Shown here: in pieces, positions 42,762 through 51,063 of the stretch | Layout: every line of letters begins with the position of its first letter | Position numbering within the stretch: the stretch's first letter is position 1 | From: Kribbella solani | Lineage (GTDB): Bacteria > Actinomycetota > Actinomycetes > Propionibacteriales > Kribbellaceae | Length of the DNA stretch: 64,000 bases | Reading direction: 5' to 3' | NCBI RefSeq assembly: GCF_014205295.1 | Contig: NZ_JACHNF010000001.1 | Coordinates: 558,001-622,000 of the forward strand | Position numbers and translations under genes: made by a program | Notes under the pieces: model-generated | The model's input: only the letters and a program-made list of their open reading frames with translations | Database searches by the model: none | What the model was told of the DNA's origin: nothing

Positions 42762-43991
42762 ATGTACGCCGTCATCGACACCGAGACGACTGGTCTGTTG
42801 CCGAGCCATCGGCACCGGGTCATCGAGATCGCGGTCGTGCTGCTGGACGCACGCGGACAGGTCGAGCGTGAGTGGGTCACGTTGCTGAATCCGCAGCGCG
42901 ATCTGGGACCGCAGCACATCCACGGCATTCTGACCGCTGACGTGCTGGCGGCGCCCGCGTTCGCCGATGTCGCCGCGCAGCTGGCGGAACTGCTCGCAGG
43001 GCGGATGGTTGTCGGGCACAACGTCGAGTTCGATCTCGGGTTCCTGCGGGCGGAGTTCGCGCGGCTCGGGGTGGTCGCGCCGTTGATCACCGAGCGGTCG
43101 ATGTGCACGATGGCGCTGGCCGGCTACCTGTATCCCGGCGCCAAACGGACGCTGGGCGCGTGCTGCGCGGCGGCCGGGATCTCGATCGAGGGCTGGCATT
43201 CGGCGCTCGCCGACACCCGCGCCACGGCGGAGCTGTTCGGCTCGTACCTGAAGGCGTTTCCGTCACCTCCCCCTTGGCAATGGGCGTATGAAGAAGTGCG
43301 CCGACTACCCTGGCCAGCCTTGCCGCGTACTGACGTCGCGCCGACTGTCCGGCCGGTGCATGCGGGCGGGCGGCACGGATGGATGAGTCGACTCGTCGAC
43401 CAGTTGCCGCGCGTACCCGAACCGCCGCAGGCCGACTCGTACTTGGTGTTGCTCGACACGATCCTGGCGAACCGGGAGATCACCGCCGCTGACGCCGACC
43501 AGCTGGTGCAGGTCGCGACCGACCTCGGGCTGACGCGATCACAGGTGGAGAGTCTGCACCGGTGGTACGTGTCCGCGCTGGCGACCGCCTCGTACGCGGA
43601 TGGGACCGTCACGCCGGATCAGCGCAGTGACCTCGACCAGGTCGCGGTGATGCTTGGGCGTGGCGCGGCGGATGTCGACGATGCGCTGATGCGGGTGAGC
43701 GGCGGGAAGTACGTCGTACCGGATCGTCCTGGGGCGCGGGGGTTTCCGCCGGGGAGCACGCTGGTGTTCACCGGCGACATGGTCGAGCCGCGCGAGGTGT
43801 GGTGGGACCGCGCGGTGGCGGCGGGTTTCGTACCCCAGGAGGCGGTGCGTTCGGAGACCACGTTCGTGGTTGCCGCCGACGTCGACAGCCTGTCGGTCAA
43901 GGCTCGAGCGGCGCGGGAGCTCGGTGTCCCGATCATCTCCACTGACGACTTCCGCCGACTACTCCCCGCCCCCGAACGCAAAGCCGGCTGA
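42762..43991 (+). CDS. DEDD exonuclease fused to a TerB-like and a BRCT domain
   Basis: 409 aa from ATG with GGAGGA-like site. Residues 1-165: DnaQ-type 3-5 exonuclease, with VIDTETTGLL (DxE), VGHNVEFDLGFL and HSALADTRATAELF. Residues about 215-300 (LVLLDTILANREITAADADQLVQVATDLGL) form a helical segment like TerB. Residues 320-400: BRCT-like domain (PPGSTLVFTGDMVEPREVW, VKARAARELGVPIISTDDF). It would process DNA ends in repair. The TerB-like call is weaker than the other two. Confidence 0.85.
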   Translation: MYAVIDTETTGLLPSHRHRVIEIAVVLLDARGQVEREWVTLLNPQRDLGPQHIHGILTADVLAAPAFADVAAQLAELLAGRMVVGHNVEFDLGFLRAEFARLGVVAPLITERSMCTMALAGYLYPGAKRTLGACCAAAGISIEGWHSALADTRATAELFGSYLKAFPSPPPWQWAYEEVRRLPWPALPRTDVAPTVRPVHAGGRHGWMSRLVDQLPRVPEPPQADSYLVLLDTILANREITAADADQLVQVATDLGLTRSQVESLHRWYVSALATASYADGTVTPDQRSDLDQVAVMLGRGAADVDDALMRVSGGKYVVPDRPGARGFPPGSTLVFTGDMVEPREVWWDRAVAAGFVPQEAVRSETTFVVAADVDSLSVKARAARELGVPIISTDDFRRLLPAPERKAG

Positions 43992-44071
43992 GGAATGGTT
44001 CTTCCAAGGTCGACCGATGTCCACCAAGGTGCCGCCGACGAAGGGCCCGACCGCCGCCGCGATCCCATGTT

Positions 44072-44133
44072 CCCGCGGCGAGCTGGCGGGTGCCGGCCGG
44101 CACCCGCGGCGAGCTGGCGGGTGCCGGCCGGCG
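44072..44133. terminator. 31-base direct repeat with strong hairpin between convergent genes
   Basis: Two copies of a 31-base unit start CCCGCGGCGAGCTGG at 44072 and 44103. Their junction makes a 22-base perfect palindrome (44086-44107, GCGGGTGCCGG and its complement). It lies between the stops of two convergent genes and is a good terminator candidate created by duplication. Confidence 0.7.
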
Positions 44134-44169
44134 CGCGGATCGGTGTGCATCGCGCCGGCCGGGTTGCGA

Positions 44170-45717
44170 TCAGGAGTCCCAGATCGGGCCCAGTGCCGGA
44201 ATTCCCCGGCTCTCCAGGCCGTGGACGACCGACCAGGTCACCTTCTTGTTCGACACGCAGATCACGGCTTCGGAACCCGACGACCGGTACGCCGAGTAGG
44301 CGAGTTCCACCATGTCCGGCTTGCCGTTGGCGTCGGTGTCCCAGATCAGGGTCCCGGGCGCTGCCGTCAGGATCTCGTCGACCAGCTCCTGACCGTAGGT
44401 CTTGACCGGGTCACGGGTCACCCAGACCAGCTGGTGCGGTACTCGGGCGGCGAGGACATGTGCCAGTACGGGGCCGATGCCGCTGCCGGTCACGATGTAG
44501 ACGACCTTCCGGAAGACCGTGCCGTAGTTCGCCATCCCGGCGGTCGGGACGCCGCGGACCCACAGGTGCGAAGGTGGGTTGTCGATGAACTCGGCGGTCC
44601 AGTCGCCGGCCCGGGACACTGCCATCCGGAAACCCGGCGCGTTCGGGGTCGGGACCACCGCGAAGCTGTGCCATTGCCGCAGCGGATGCCGCGATACCGA
44701 GCGGGTCGTTCCGGCCATCGGCCGCCGCCCGGCGGCCTTGACCAGCGCCACGTGTGACGACGGACGGGTGATCTCGACCGGAATCCGGCGCAGCAGCAGC
44801 CACGGCAGCAGCGAGCTGGCGGTAGTCACCACGAGTACCCAGATCGTCGGCGTCCTGATGATTGCCTCCGGCAATGAGTCGCCGTCGGCGCCCTCGTCGG
44901 CGAGCAGCACCGCCCCGCTCCAGAACAGCGTCGACAACGTCCACCCGCCGAACCGGTGCATCCGCTCGAACAGGTCGTGCCGCTTGGCCCGGAACTTCGG
45001 TCGCGAGGTGAACACGATCGCCAGCAGCAGGGCGGCCTGGGCGTAGTAGATCACCAGTACCGGAACGCCTACGCGGCCGGTGGCAATGACGGTCAGGCCC
45101 AGGAACCACAACGTCCCGCAGATCGCGCCGCCGACATGCAATCCACCCAGGTGGTACCCCTTGGCCAGCGCCCAGCGCAGCCGCAGCGGCCAGGACTTGG
45201 GTACGGTCATCACCACCCGCGAGAGCGCGTTCACCAAGAATTGCTGGCGAACGAGCACCCCGACAGCGAAGTTCAGCTGAGCCACCAGGGCGACGTTCGC
45301 GACCGTTGCCCACCAGTGCTGCGTCAGTCCGTAGCCGAAGACCACCAAGTTGATCAGCAGGACCGTCAGGATCAGCCGGTTGCTCTGCATCAGCCGGGGG
45401 TGCTTCCAAGCTCGCCGCCAGCGTGGCAGTGGCGCAGGCAGTACGGCGGCCGGTGCCGGCGGTGCCTGGCGCTGCGCGGCTGCCGTGTCCCTGTTTGAGG
45501 TCACGGCGACCGGCGTCCGCAGGCTCTCCGGCGCTAGCGTGGCGCCTCGCAGCCTGGTACGCCCGAGGGGTTCCTGTGGTCGTGTCCGGGCGATCGGTCG
45601 ACCGGTAGGGTCCAGCCGGCGTCCGGTACGGCACTCCACTTTGCCGCCCGCCGCGTGATTGCTCTTGTTGTTGCCACTGTTGCGCCGAACCGGCGCGTCC
45701 GCACGTGCCTCACCCAT
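44170..45717 (-). CDS. Membrane-bound NAD(P)/FAD-type oxidoreductase (TmpA-like)
   Basis: 515 aa from ATG with CAGGGGG upstream. Residues 1-105 are Arg/Pro-rich and polar. About six membrane segments follow (LILTVLLINLVVFGYGLT, GGAICGTLWFLGLTVIAT, VLVIYYAQAALLLAIVFTS, TIWVLVVTTASSLLPWLLL). The C-terminal part VVYIVTGSGIGPVLAHVLA and VWVTRDPVKTYGQELV resembles the nucleotide-binding half of ferredoxin reductases. The layout resembles the fungal TmpA-type membrane flavoproteins; redox partner and product are unknown. No FAD motif is obvious, so cofactor use is inferred. Confidence 0.7.
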   Translation of the reverse strand: MGEARADAPVRRNSGNNKSNHAAGGKVECRTGRRLDPTGRPIARTRPQEPLGRTRLRGATLAPESLRTPVAVTSNRDTAAAQRQAPPAPAAVLPAPLPRWRRAWKHPRLMQSNRLILTVLLINLVVFGYGLTQHWWATVANVALVAQLNFAVGVLVRQQFLVNALSRVVMTVPKSWPLRLRWALAKGYHLGGLHVGGAICGTLWFLGLTVIATGRVGVPVLVIYYAQAALLLAIVFTSRPKFRAKRHDLFERMHRFGGWTLSTLFWSGAVLLADEGADGDSLPEAIIRTPTIWVLVVTTASSLLPWLLLRRIPVEITRPSSHVALVKAAGRRPMAGTTRSVSRHPLRQWHSFAVVPTPNAPGFRMAVSRAGDWTAEFIDNPPSHLWVRGVPTAGMANYGTVFRKVVYIVTGSGIGPVLAHVLAARVPHQLVWVTRDPVKTYGQELVDEILTAAPGTLIWDTDANGKPDMVELAYSAYRSSGSEAVICVSNKKVTWSVVHGLESRGIPALGPIWDS

Positions 45718-46059
45718 GACGAATTCCCCCTGAGAATGTGTGAATGCGCCGGGCCTCATCCCCGACGCGGTCGGCGCTGCTGTCAAGCGCCGATGAGCGG
45801 CTACCTCTGGTGAACGGGCTGCGCTCCCCGCGCCGGCGCCGTGCATCCGTTTGCCGCCTGTTGAGACGTCGCGTCAACTGTTCCGGGTTGACCGGTCACC
45901 GTGTGTTGGTACTCACTGCAACCAAACGCCTGACTCAGGGGTCTGCCCGGCCGCGCCGCCGCAGGGCGCACATCACTGCGGGGCGAGTTCATCGCGCGCG
46001 TCGCCGCGAGCGGCTCGCGGGGGACTGAGTCAGAAGGGCGGGGGTTGGACGCCGACGGG
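45718..46059. other. Intergenic region upstream of the membrane oxidoreductase
   Basis: No convincing gene. It should hold the leftward promoter of the oxidoreductase; the palindrome-like TTGACCGGTCA near 45889 is the only motif noted. Confidence 0.5.
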
Positions 46060-46480
46060 GGTCAGGACGGCGCGGTGAGTCAGGTTGGAGTTCGCTGCGC
46101 GGCGGAGGGGCAGGTTGGGGGAGGCCGGCTGGCGTCCGGGGGTGCGGAGGGTCAGGTTGGAGGTTGGGGGGGCGGTCGGGGTCAGCGAGGCGTGGAGGGG
46201 TCAGGTTGGGGGGGGGAGGCCGGCTGGCGTCTGGGCGTGCGGAGGGGCTGGGTTGGAGGGCGGTGGGGTTAGCAGGGCGTGGAGGGGTCGGGTTGAGGGT
46301 TGGAGGGCGGTGGGGGTTGGCAGGGCGTGGAGGGGTCGGGTTGGGGTCGGTGGGGGTTAGCAAGGTGTGGAGGGGTCAGGTTTCGGGATTTGGAGGTTGG
46401 TGGGGGTTAGCAGGGCGTGCAGGAGTCAGGCGGGGGGTTGGAGGTTGGCGGGGGTTAGCAGGGGGTGGAGGGTTAGGCCG
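46060..46480. repeat. Degenerate G-rich repeat region derived from the pyrE tail
   Basis: Imperfect units of about 40-55 bases, with recurrent GGTTGG-GGGGGTTAGCAGGGCGTGGAGGGGTCAGG pieces, extend from 46060 into pyrE. The last 50 bases of pyrE (LLTPANLQPPA) are themselves one unit. The plus strand is extremely G-rich with many runs of 4-8 G, so G-quadruplex structures are possible. No gene is credible here. Confidence 0.75.
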
Positions 46481-46968
46481 GCTTCGGTTAGGGCGGTGGG
46501 GGTGGTGGGGTTGCGGTTGATGACGCAGAGGGCGTCGGTGATGGTGGCGCCGAGGGCTCGGAGGTCGGTGGTGGAGAGGACGACCTGGCCGCCGGTGGTG
46601 ATGACGTCCTCGACGATCGTGACCCGGCGGCCCGCGGTTTCGGCGCCTTCGGCGAGGCGGGCGGTGCCGTACGGTTTGGCCTGCTTGCGGACGAACGCGC
46701 AGGGGAGACCGGTGTGCCGGCTGAGCGCGGTCACGACCGGGATGCCGCCCATCTCCAACCCGGCCAGCACCTCGGTGCCTGCCGGTACCAACGGGACCAT
46801 CGCCGCGGCGACCTCGTCCAGGAGTACGGGGTCGGCCTCGAAGCGATACTTGTCGAAGTAGTGCGAGGTCGTCTGCCCGGACCGGAGCAGGAACTCCCCA
46901 GTCAGATACGACGTCGCGTAAATCCGCTGCCCCAACTCACCAAGCTCCACGCCCAGCACCCTACCCAC
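46426..46968 (-). CDS. pyrE: Orotate phosphoribosyltransferase
   Basis: 180 aa. The PRPP loop is VTIVEDVITTGGQVV, preceded by CAFVRKQAKPYGTARLAEGAE, the catalytic Lys-containing flexible loop region, and by VLAGLEMGGIPVV. It makes orotidine 5-phosphate from orotate in pyrimidine synthesis. A GTG at 46950 (VELGELGQRI) is an alternative start. No other pyr genes are near. The C-terminal tail LTPANLQPPA coincides with the downstream G-rich repeat unit and is probably variable. Confidence 0.9.
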   Translation of the reverse strand: MGRVLGVELGELGQRIYATSYLTGEFLLRSGQTTSHYFDKYRFEADPVLLDEVAAAMVPLVPAGTEVLAGLEMGGIPVVTALSRHTGLPCAFVRKQAKPYGTARLAEGAETAGRRVTIVEDVITTGGQVVLSTTDLRALGATITDALCVINRNPTTPTALTEAGLTLHPLLTPANLQPPA

Positions 46969-47054
46969 CTCCCGGCGCGGACCTCGGCGTAGTCGCGGAC
47001 CCGGCGGCCGAGCAGTTCGGGCGTGGGGCGGCGGGTGAGAGGACTGGGAGGGGG

Positions 47055-47309
47055 TCAGGCTTCTTCCGGGGCGGGTTCTACTTCGAAGCGGAGTTGTTTG
47101 CCGGAGCGGATGCGTTCGATGGCGGCCAGGCAGGCGGGTTCGCTCATTTGGACGCCGATCTCGCCGAGTTTGTGGCGGAGGATGCGGGCCGCGTCCTCGG
47201 CGGAGCGGGCGCTGGACTCGTTGATTGCCTCGATCGTGGTCGCGGTCAGCTTCTCGCGGATGTCCGGGTGGGCCTGGTGGATCTCGTGCGTGATCTGGAA
47301 CTCGGTCAT
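47055..47309 (-). CDS. Hypothetical protein, 84 aa
   Basis: MTEFQITHEIHQAHPDIREKLTATTIEAINESSARSAEDA and so on: short, helical, acidic, no membrane segment. It has normal codon bias and its own ribosome-like site (GGGAGAG). Located between the FBP gene and pyrE on the same strand. Function unknown. Confidence 0.7.
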   Translation of the reverse strand: MTEFQITHEIHQAHPDIREKLTATTIEAINESSARSAEDAARILRHKLGEIGVQMSEPACLAAIERIRSGKQLRFEVEPAPEEA

Positions 47310-47375
47310 CGCGACTCGCTCTCCCTTGTCATCCGCGGGCCGGTGGATGACACCAGCCTATGGCGTACCCGGGGC

Positions 47376-47864
47376 TCAGTTGAGTACGCGCTGCACGAAT
47401 GTTTCGAGCCGGGTCGCGAGCCGTTCGGCGCGGACCTCGGGCGTCGCGGTGTCTCCCTGCGGTACGTCGAGCTCCTTCAGTCCGCGGATGTACAACGAGC
47501 AGGCGAGATCGGCGCAGATGTAGGTACCGACAGTGTTGCCCTCCCGGCCGGCCTTGCCCGCGCGGCGCGCGACGAACAGCGCGATGTCGCTGACGTGGTG
47601 CGCGGTGTTGCACAGGTCGCACAGGCCGGCGAACCGGCGGGCCGCGCCGGTGGACTGGGTGCTGACCGCGACACCGGTCACGCCGCCCTCGCGCCGGACC
47701 ACCAGGTAGCCACGGTTGGGCGCCTTCGGGTCGCGCCAGCCGAGGAAGTCCAGTGACTCCCAGGGCAGTTCCGCGTACCCGATGGGCAGCGTCAGCGCCT
47801 TGACCTGACTCTTGGACGAGTTGACGATCGAGCGCCTGATCTCGTCAGCGCTGAGCGGTTCCAC
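47376..47864 (-). CDS. FBP-type (FusB-like) EF-G-binding zinc-finger protein
   Basis: 162 aa from GTG with GGAGG six bases upstream; a longer frame to 47921 lacks this. The C-terminal treble-clef zinc finger shows CDLCNTAHHVSDIALFVARRAG and YICADLACSLYIRG, four Cys in two pairs. FBP/FusB proteins bind translation elongation factor G and help release it from stalled ribosomes; some give fusidic acid resistance. Here it is more likely a native housekeeping version. Confidence 0.88.
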   Translation of the reverse strand: MEPLSADEIRRSIVNSSKSQVKALTLPIGYAELPWESLDFLGWRDPKAPNRGYLVVRREGGVTGVAVSTQSTGAARRFAGLCDLCNTAHHVSDIALFVARRAGKAGREGNTVGTYICADLACSLYIRGLKELDVPQGDTATPEVRAERLATRLETFVQRVLN

Positions 47865-47950
47865 GACGGTCCTCCGATTCTTCGAAGACTCATCACACCT
47901 GCTGCCGTACCGTCCGCGCAAGCGATTAACTCGGTTGCTGTCGGCAACGG

Positions 47951-48340
47951 TCAGCTGTCGGCGTACGCGTGGGTGCGGGTGCCGTCGTGGTTGCGCAGGT
48001 CGACGCCGAAGTCGACCAGCGCCTTCAGCCGGAGCAGCAGCGCGACCACCTCGACGCAGTCGGCCGGGTCGTCGGACTCGAGCGTCAGGTCGGTGCCGCC
48101 GCCTTCGCCGGGCGTGAGGGTGAAGCTGAGCGTGCGGCCGAAGTACCGGAGCTGGTACCGCCGGTCCTGGACGGCGTCGTCGATCCGGCTCTCGTCGGTC
48201 CGCCCGTCGGCGAGCCGGAATGCGATCACGCCGTTCGCCTCGGGCGCCGCGTCGGCCCAGAACCGCTCCCGCCCGTTCGCCGTACTCACCGCCCGGTACA
48301 CGTCACTCGGCGCCGACGCGCAGAACACCTTTCGCTGCAC
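47951..48340 (-). CDS. SRPBCC/START-like small protein
   Basis: 129 aa from GTG with GGAGG upstream. VFCASAPSDVYRAVSTANGRERFWADAAPEANGVIAF and FTLTPGEGGGTDLTLESDD are the strand and gate pattern of AHSA1-like SRPBCC proteins, which hold hydrophobic ligands or act as co-chaperones. Divergent from YceI across 150 bases. Ligand unknown. Confidence 0.75.
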   Translation of the reverse strand: MQRKVFCASAPSDVYRAVSTANGRERFWADAAPEANGVIAFRLADGRTDESRIDDAVQDRRYQLRYFGRTLSFTLTPGEGGGTDLTLESDDPADCVEVVALLLRLKALVDFGVDLRNHDGTRTHAYADS

Positions 48341-48493
48341 AGCCCCCACCCTCCTGGAAACCCAAGCTCCGGACCATTCTCCGGGCTGGAGAGGTTCATC
48401 GTTGGAACACGCCGCGGGCGGGTGGACATCCAGGGCAGAAAGGTGAAATCTGTACTGTGGAAACTTCAACTAATCACGCTGGAGGAATTGGCG

Positions 48494-49045
48494 ATGGCCA
48501 ACGAGTACGCCGCACTGTCCGGTGACTACACGCTCGACCCCGCCCACACCCGGGTCGGGTTCGTCGCGCGGCACGCGATGGTGACGAAGGTGCGGGGCGC
48601 GTTCGACGAGTTCGAGGGCTCGTTCCACGTCGACGGGGAGAACCCGGCGAACTCGTCCGGCCGGGTGACGATCCAGGCGAAGAGCATCAACACCCGCAAC
48701 AGCCAGCGCGACGACCACCTGCGCAGCAACGACTTCCTGTCGATGAACGAGCACCCGGAAATCACTTTCGTGTCGACCGCGGTCAAGCAGACCGGGGACG
48801 CGGAGTTCGTGGTCAGTGGTGAGCTGACGATTCGTGGCGTGACGAAGCCGGTCGAGGTCGGGTTCGAGTACACCGGCACGGCGACCGACCCGTTCGGCAA
48901 CCAGCGGCTCGGGCTGGAGGGTTCGGTGGTGATCAACCGCAAGGACTTCGGCGTCAGCTGGAACGCGGCGCTCGAGGGCGGCGGCGTACTCGTCAGCGAG
49001 AAGGTCACGCTCGAGCTCGAGGTCTCGGCGATCAAGTCTGCCTGA
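48494..49045 (+). CDS. YceI-family protein
   Basis: 183 aa, ATG preceded by GGAGGAATTGGCG. LSGDYTLDPAHTRVGFVARHAMVTKVRGAF is the hallmark YceI start, followed by an extended lipocalin-like beta-barrel (SGELTIRGVTKPVEVGFEYTG). There is no signal peptide, so it stays in the cytoplasm. These proteins bind polyisoprenoids or stress-related lipids. The upstream region 48440-48480 is AT-rich for this genome and probably the promoter. Confidence 0.93.
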   Translation: MANEYAALSGDYTLDPAHTRVGFVARHAMVTKVRGAFDEFEGSFHVDGENPANSSGRVTIQAKSINTRNSQRDDHLRSNDFLSMNEHPEITFVSTAVKQTGDAEFVVSGELTIRGVTKPVEVGFEYTGTATDPFGNQRLGLEGSVVINRKDFGVSWNAALEGGGVLVSEKVTLELEVSAIKSA

Positions 49046-49096
49046 ACGGGCACCCGGGACTGCCCGTGCCGACCGGGGGATCGGGCGGTCCCGGGG

Positions 49097-49582
49097 TCAG
49101 GCGTGACGAGTGGTTTGGTGCAGGAGGGCCTCGACGGCCTGGTGCAGTTCTTGGTCGTGGTGCGGGCCGGACCAGACCACGATTCGGCCGCGGTCGCCGA
49201 GTTTGGTACTGATCAGGTCGCGGGCCGGGGCCGGATCGCCCTGGTTGACGAGTACGACCAGACGGCGGCCGTCTCGTTGCAGCCGGTCCAGGAGCGGCGG
49301 CAGGGTCGAGCCACGGAACAGGCCGGGATCGCTCTTCACCTTCGTCTCGATCATCACGCCCCGGCCGCGTACGACCAGCAGGAAGTCGGCGCGATCGCGG
49401 GTGAACTCGCGGTCGTGGTAGATCCGCGCCTTCGGCCAGAGCCGTTGCAGCGCCGCGTCGACCTCCGCGTCGTACCGCGCGGCCAATCTGCTGACGCGTG
49501 AGCTGGTGGCGCGAAACGGTTGCGGCGTACGCCGGCCACCGATCCACGTCGGCAACCAGCGGCGGACACTCGTGTCGATCAT
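49097..49582 (-). CDS. Predicted PD-(D/E)XK nuclease-fold protein
   Basis: 161 aa from ATG (MIDTSVRRWLPTWIGG). RADFLLVVRGRGVMIETKVKSD gives Asp, then Glu-x-Lys at the right spacing for a PD-(D/E)XK core, preceded by a helix (YDAEVDAALQRLWPKARIYHDREF). The C-terminal half is an alpha/beta segment (RRLVVLVNQGDPAPARDLI). It resembles small nuclease-related or restriction-like proteins, with no partner methylase around. Activity is inferred from the motif. Confidence 0.7.
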   Translation of the reverse strand: MIDTSVRRWLPTWIGGRRTPQPFRATSSRVSRLAARYDAEVDAALQRLWPKARIYHDREFTRDRADFLLVVRGRGVMIETKVKSDPGLFRGSTLPPLLDRLQRDGRRLVVLVNQGDPAPARDLISTKLGDRGRIVVWSGPHHDQELHQAVEALLHQTTRHA

Positions 49583-49712
49583 CGTCGGACCCCTCGACCT
49601 AGCCGGCACTCATCGAGAGTGTCCCCGCGGTCGTGAGCTGAAACCCGCCACGCGCGCAATCGTGATCGCACCGCCACAAATCTGATAGCGGCACAAAGCT
49701 GATGGAGGTCAG

Positions 49713-50243
49713 TCAGCAGTCGGCCGGGGTAGTGGTGCCGCCGTCGACGATCCAGTGCGATTGCTGGGGGAGGACGCGCATCTGGTCCAGCCAGCGGGTC
49801 GGGGTGGTGTTCGGGAGGACGGAGCGGCCGCGGCTGTTCACGGTGCGGGCGGCGGAGGTGTCGTAGCAGGCGCTGACGAGGACGCCGTTAGACGCGAGGG
49901 TGCGCTTCGCCCAGATCACCTTGGTGGTGCCGGTGTTGTGCAGCTTCTTGGTCCGGAAGTACCTGGCCTGCGCGCTGATCGCCTGGTACATCTTCGGCGT
50001 CATCGCTGGCTCCAGCTGCCGCGTACGGCTGCCGCCGCTGCGCATCATCACGTCCAGTGCGATCCGGTACGTGTAGTACGCGTGCACCACCGGATCGTCG
50101 GTGGCGGCCTCCTCGGCCAGCGTGGCGGGCTTGGCGGCCCGGTGCGCGGCGGGTGCCGCCGCGGCGACGCCGTCGGTGCCGCAGCCGGTCAGCATCGTGA
50201 TCGGGAGTAGCGTGGCGGTCAGCGCCAGGTTCCGCATGCGCAT
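49713..50243 (-). CDS. Secreted lipoprotein, 176 aa
   Basis: ATG at 50243 (AGGAGG upstream) starts MRMRNLALTATLLPITMLTGCG, a lipoprotein signal with lipobox MLTGC. The mature part (DDPVVHAYYTYRIALDVMMRSGG, then two Cys and a C-terminal WIVDGGTTTPADC) is of moderate size. It shows no known domain and could be a small cell-wall-associated protein. A 327-base gap upstream to the next gene on the other strand holds no clear gene. Confidence 0.78.
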   Translation of the reverse strand: MRMRNLALTATLLPITMLTGCGTDGVAAAAPAAHRAAKPATLAEEAATDDPVVHAYYTYRIALDVMMRSGGSRTRQLEPAMTPKMYQAISAQARYFRTKKLHNTGTTKVIWAKRTLASNGVLVSACYDTSAARTVNSRGRSVLPNTTPTRWLDQMRVLPQQSHWIVDGGTTTPADC

Positions 50244-50454
50244 GGTGTCTGAGCCTCCTGTTGACGCGGCCGTGCCGCTCGCGCCGCCGGCACCCACAGG
50301 ATGTTTCCGCGAGCCGTGCACACCGTCCGGCACTGACCGTGTAACGTCGGCCGACGCATCGTGGTCACTGTGACCTGGATCACAGTCACCCCCTACCGGG
50401 GTATCGGGTCGAGGTTGGCTCCGCGGCTGGAGGTGCCGGCGGCGCCCGATTCCT

Positions 50455-50481
50455 AGTCTCGAAGTCTCAGGACTTGAGACT
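50455..50481. promoter_or_regulatory. 27-base imperfect palindrome before a two-component operon
   Basis: AGTCTC-G-AAGTC and GACTT-GAGACT flank TCAG, so the site reads almost the same on both strands. It lies 15 bases before the ATG of the first operon gene, near a likely -10 position. Probable operator for the LuxR-type regulator or another repressor; inference only. Confidence 0.5.
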
Positions 50482-50495
50482 CGGAGGAGACCACG

Positions 50496-51047
50496 ATGAC
50501 GTACACGCTCACTGACCGCCGGACGCAGGCGAACGCGCGCGGCGGCTGGGGCCGATCACTGGCGTACGCGGCGCTGCTGACTCCGGTGAGCCTGCAAACC
50601 ATGCTCGGCCGGCCAGCAGACGCAGGACGACGCTGGCAGCACCTGGCCCGCGCCGAACCATCCGAAACGACAGCGGCGGTCAGCCGGGCCAAGGTGTACG
50701 GGTACGGCGCGATCAGCGCACTACTCGGCCTCACCAGCTGGTTCCTGCTGTTCCTCATTGGACTGGCAGTAGTACGCGGACCGTTCTGGGGCTTCGTAGA
50801 GCATGGTGTGGTCGAGCCAGGGACGTGGGGTGGACCATCGCGCACCGGCGCCTGGGCAGTACATGGCGCGGTTGCCGTACCGGCAATCCTGCTCTTCCTG
50901 GGCGTGCTACGCGGGCTCAGCGCACTGCAACAGCTTCTGGTCCGCCCGCTGTACGGGAGGCAGGCGCGCTGGTGGGTGCTCCCGGCAACGATTCTGCTGG
51001 CCACCGGCAGCGCACTGTTCTTCTGGTCCTGGCTCCAGCAGCTGTGA
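50496..51047 (+). CDS. Four-helix membrane protein of the second two-component operon
   Basis: 183 aa with GGAGGA upstream. Hydrophobic segments at about 21-37, 70-98, 120-140 and 155-180 (ISALLGLTSWFLLFLIGLAVV and others); an N-terminal arginine-rich cytoplasmic part. It lies 16 bases before the histidine kinase and is probably its accessory membrane protein. Family unknown. Confidence 0.75.
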   Translation: MTYTLTDRRTQANARGGWGRSLAYAALLTPVSLQTMLGRPADAGRRWQHLARAEPSETTAAVSRAKVYGYGAISALLGLTSWFLLFLIGLAVVRGPFWGFVEHGVVEPGTWGGPSRTGAWAVHGAVAVPAILLFLGVLRGLSALQQLLVRPLYGRQARWWVLPATILLATGSALFFWSWLQQL

Positions 51048-51063
51048 CCACTAGGGTCCAACT

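Noticed and set aside
46045..46861. Glycine-rich open frames on the plus strand
   Set aside because: They are created by the G-rich repeat and by the complement of pyrE; composition is not that of a gene.
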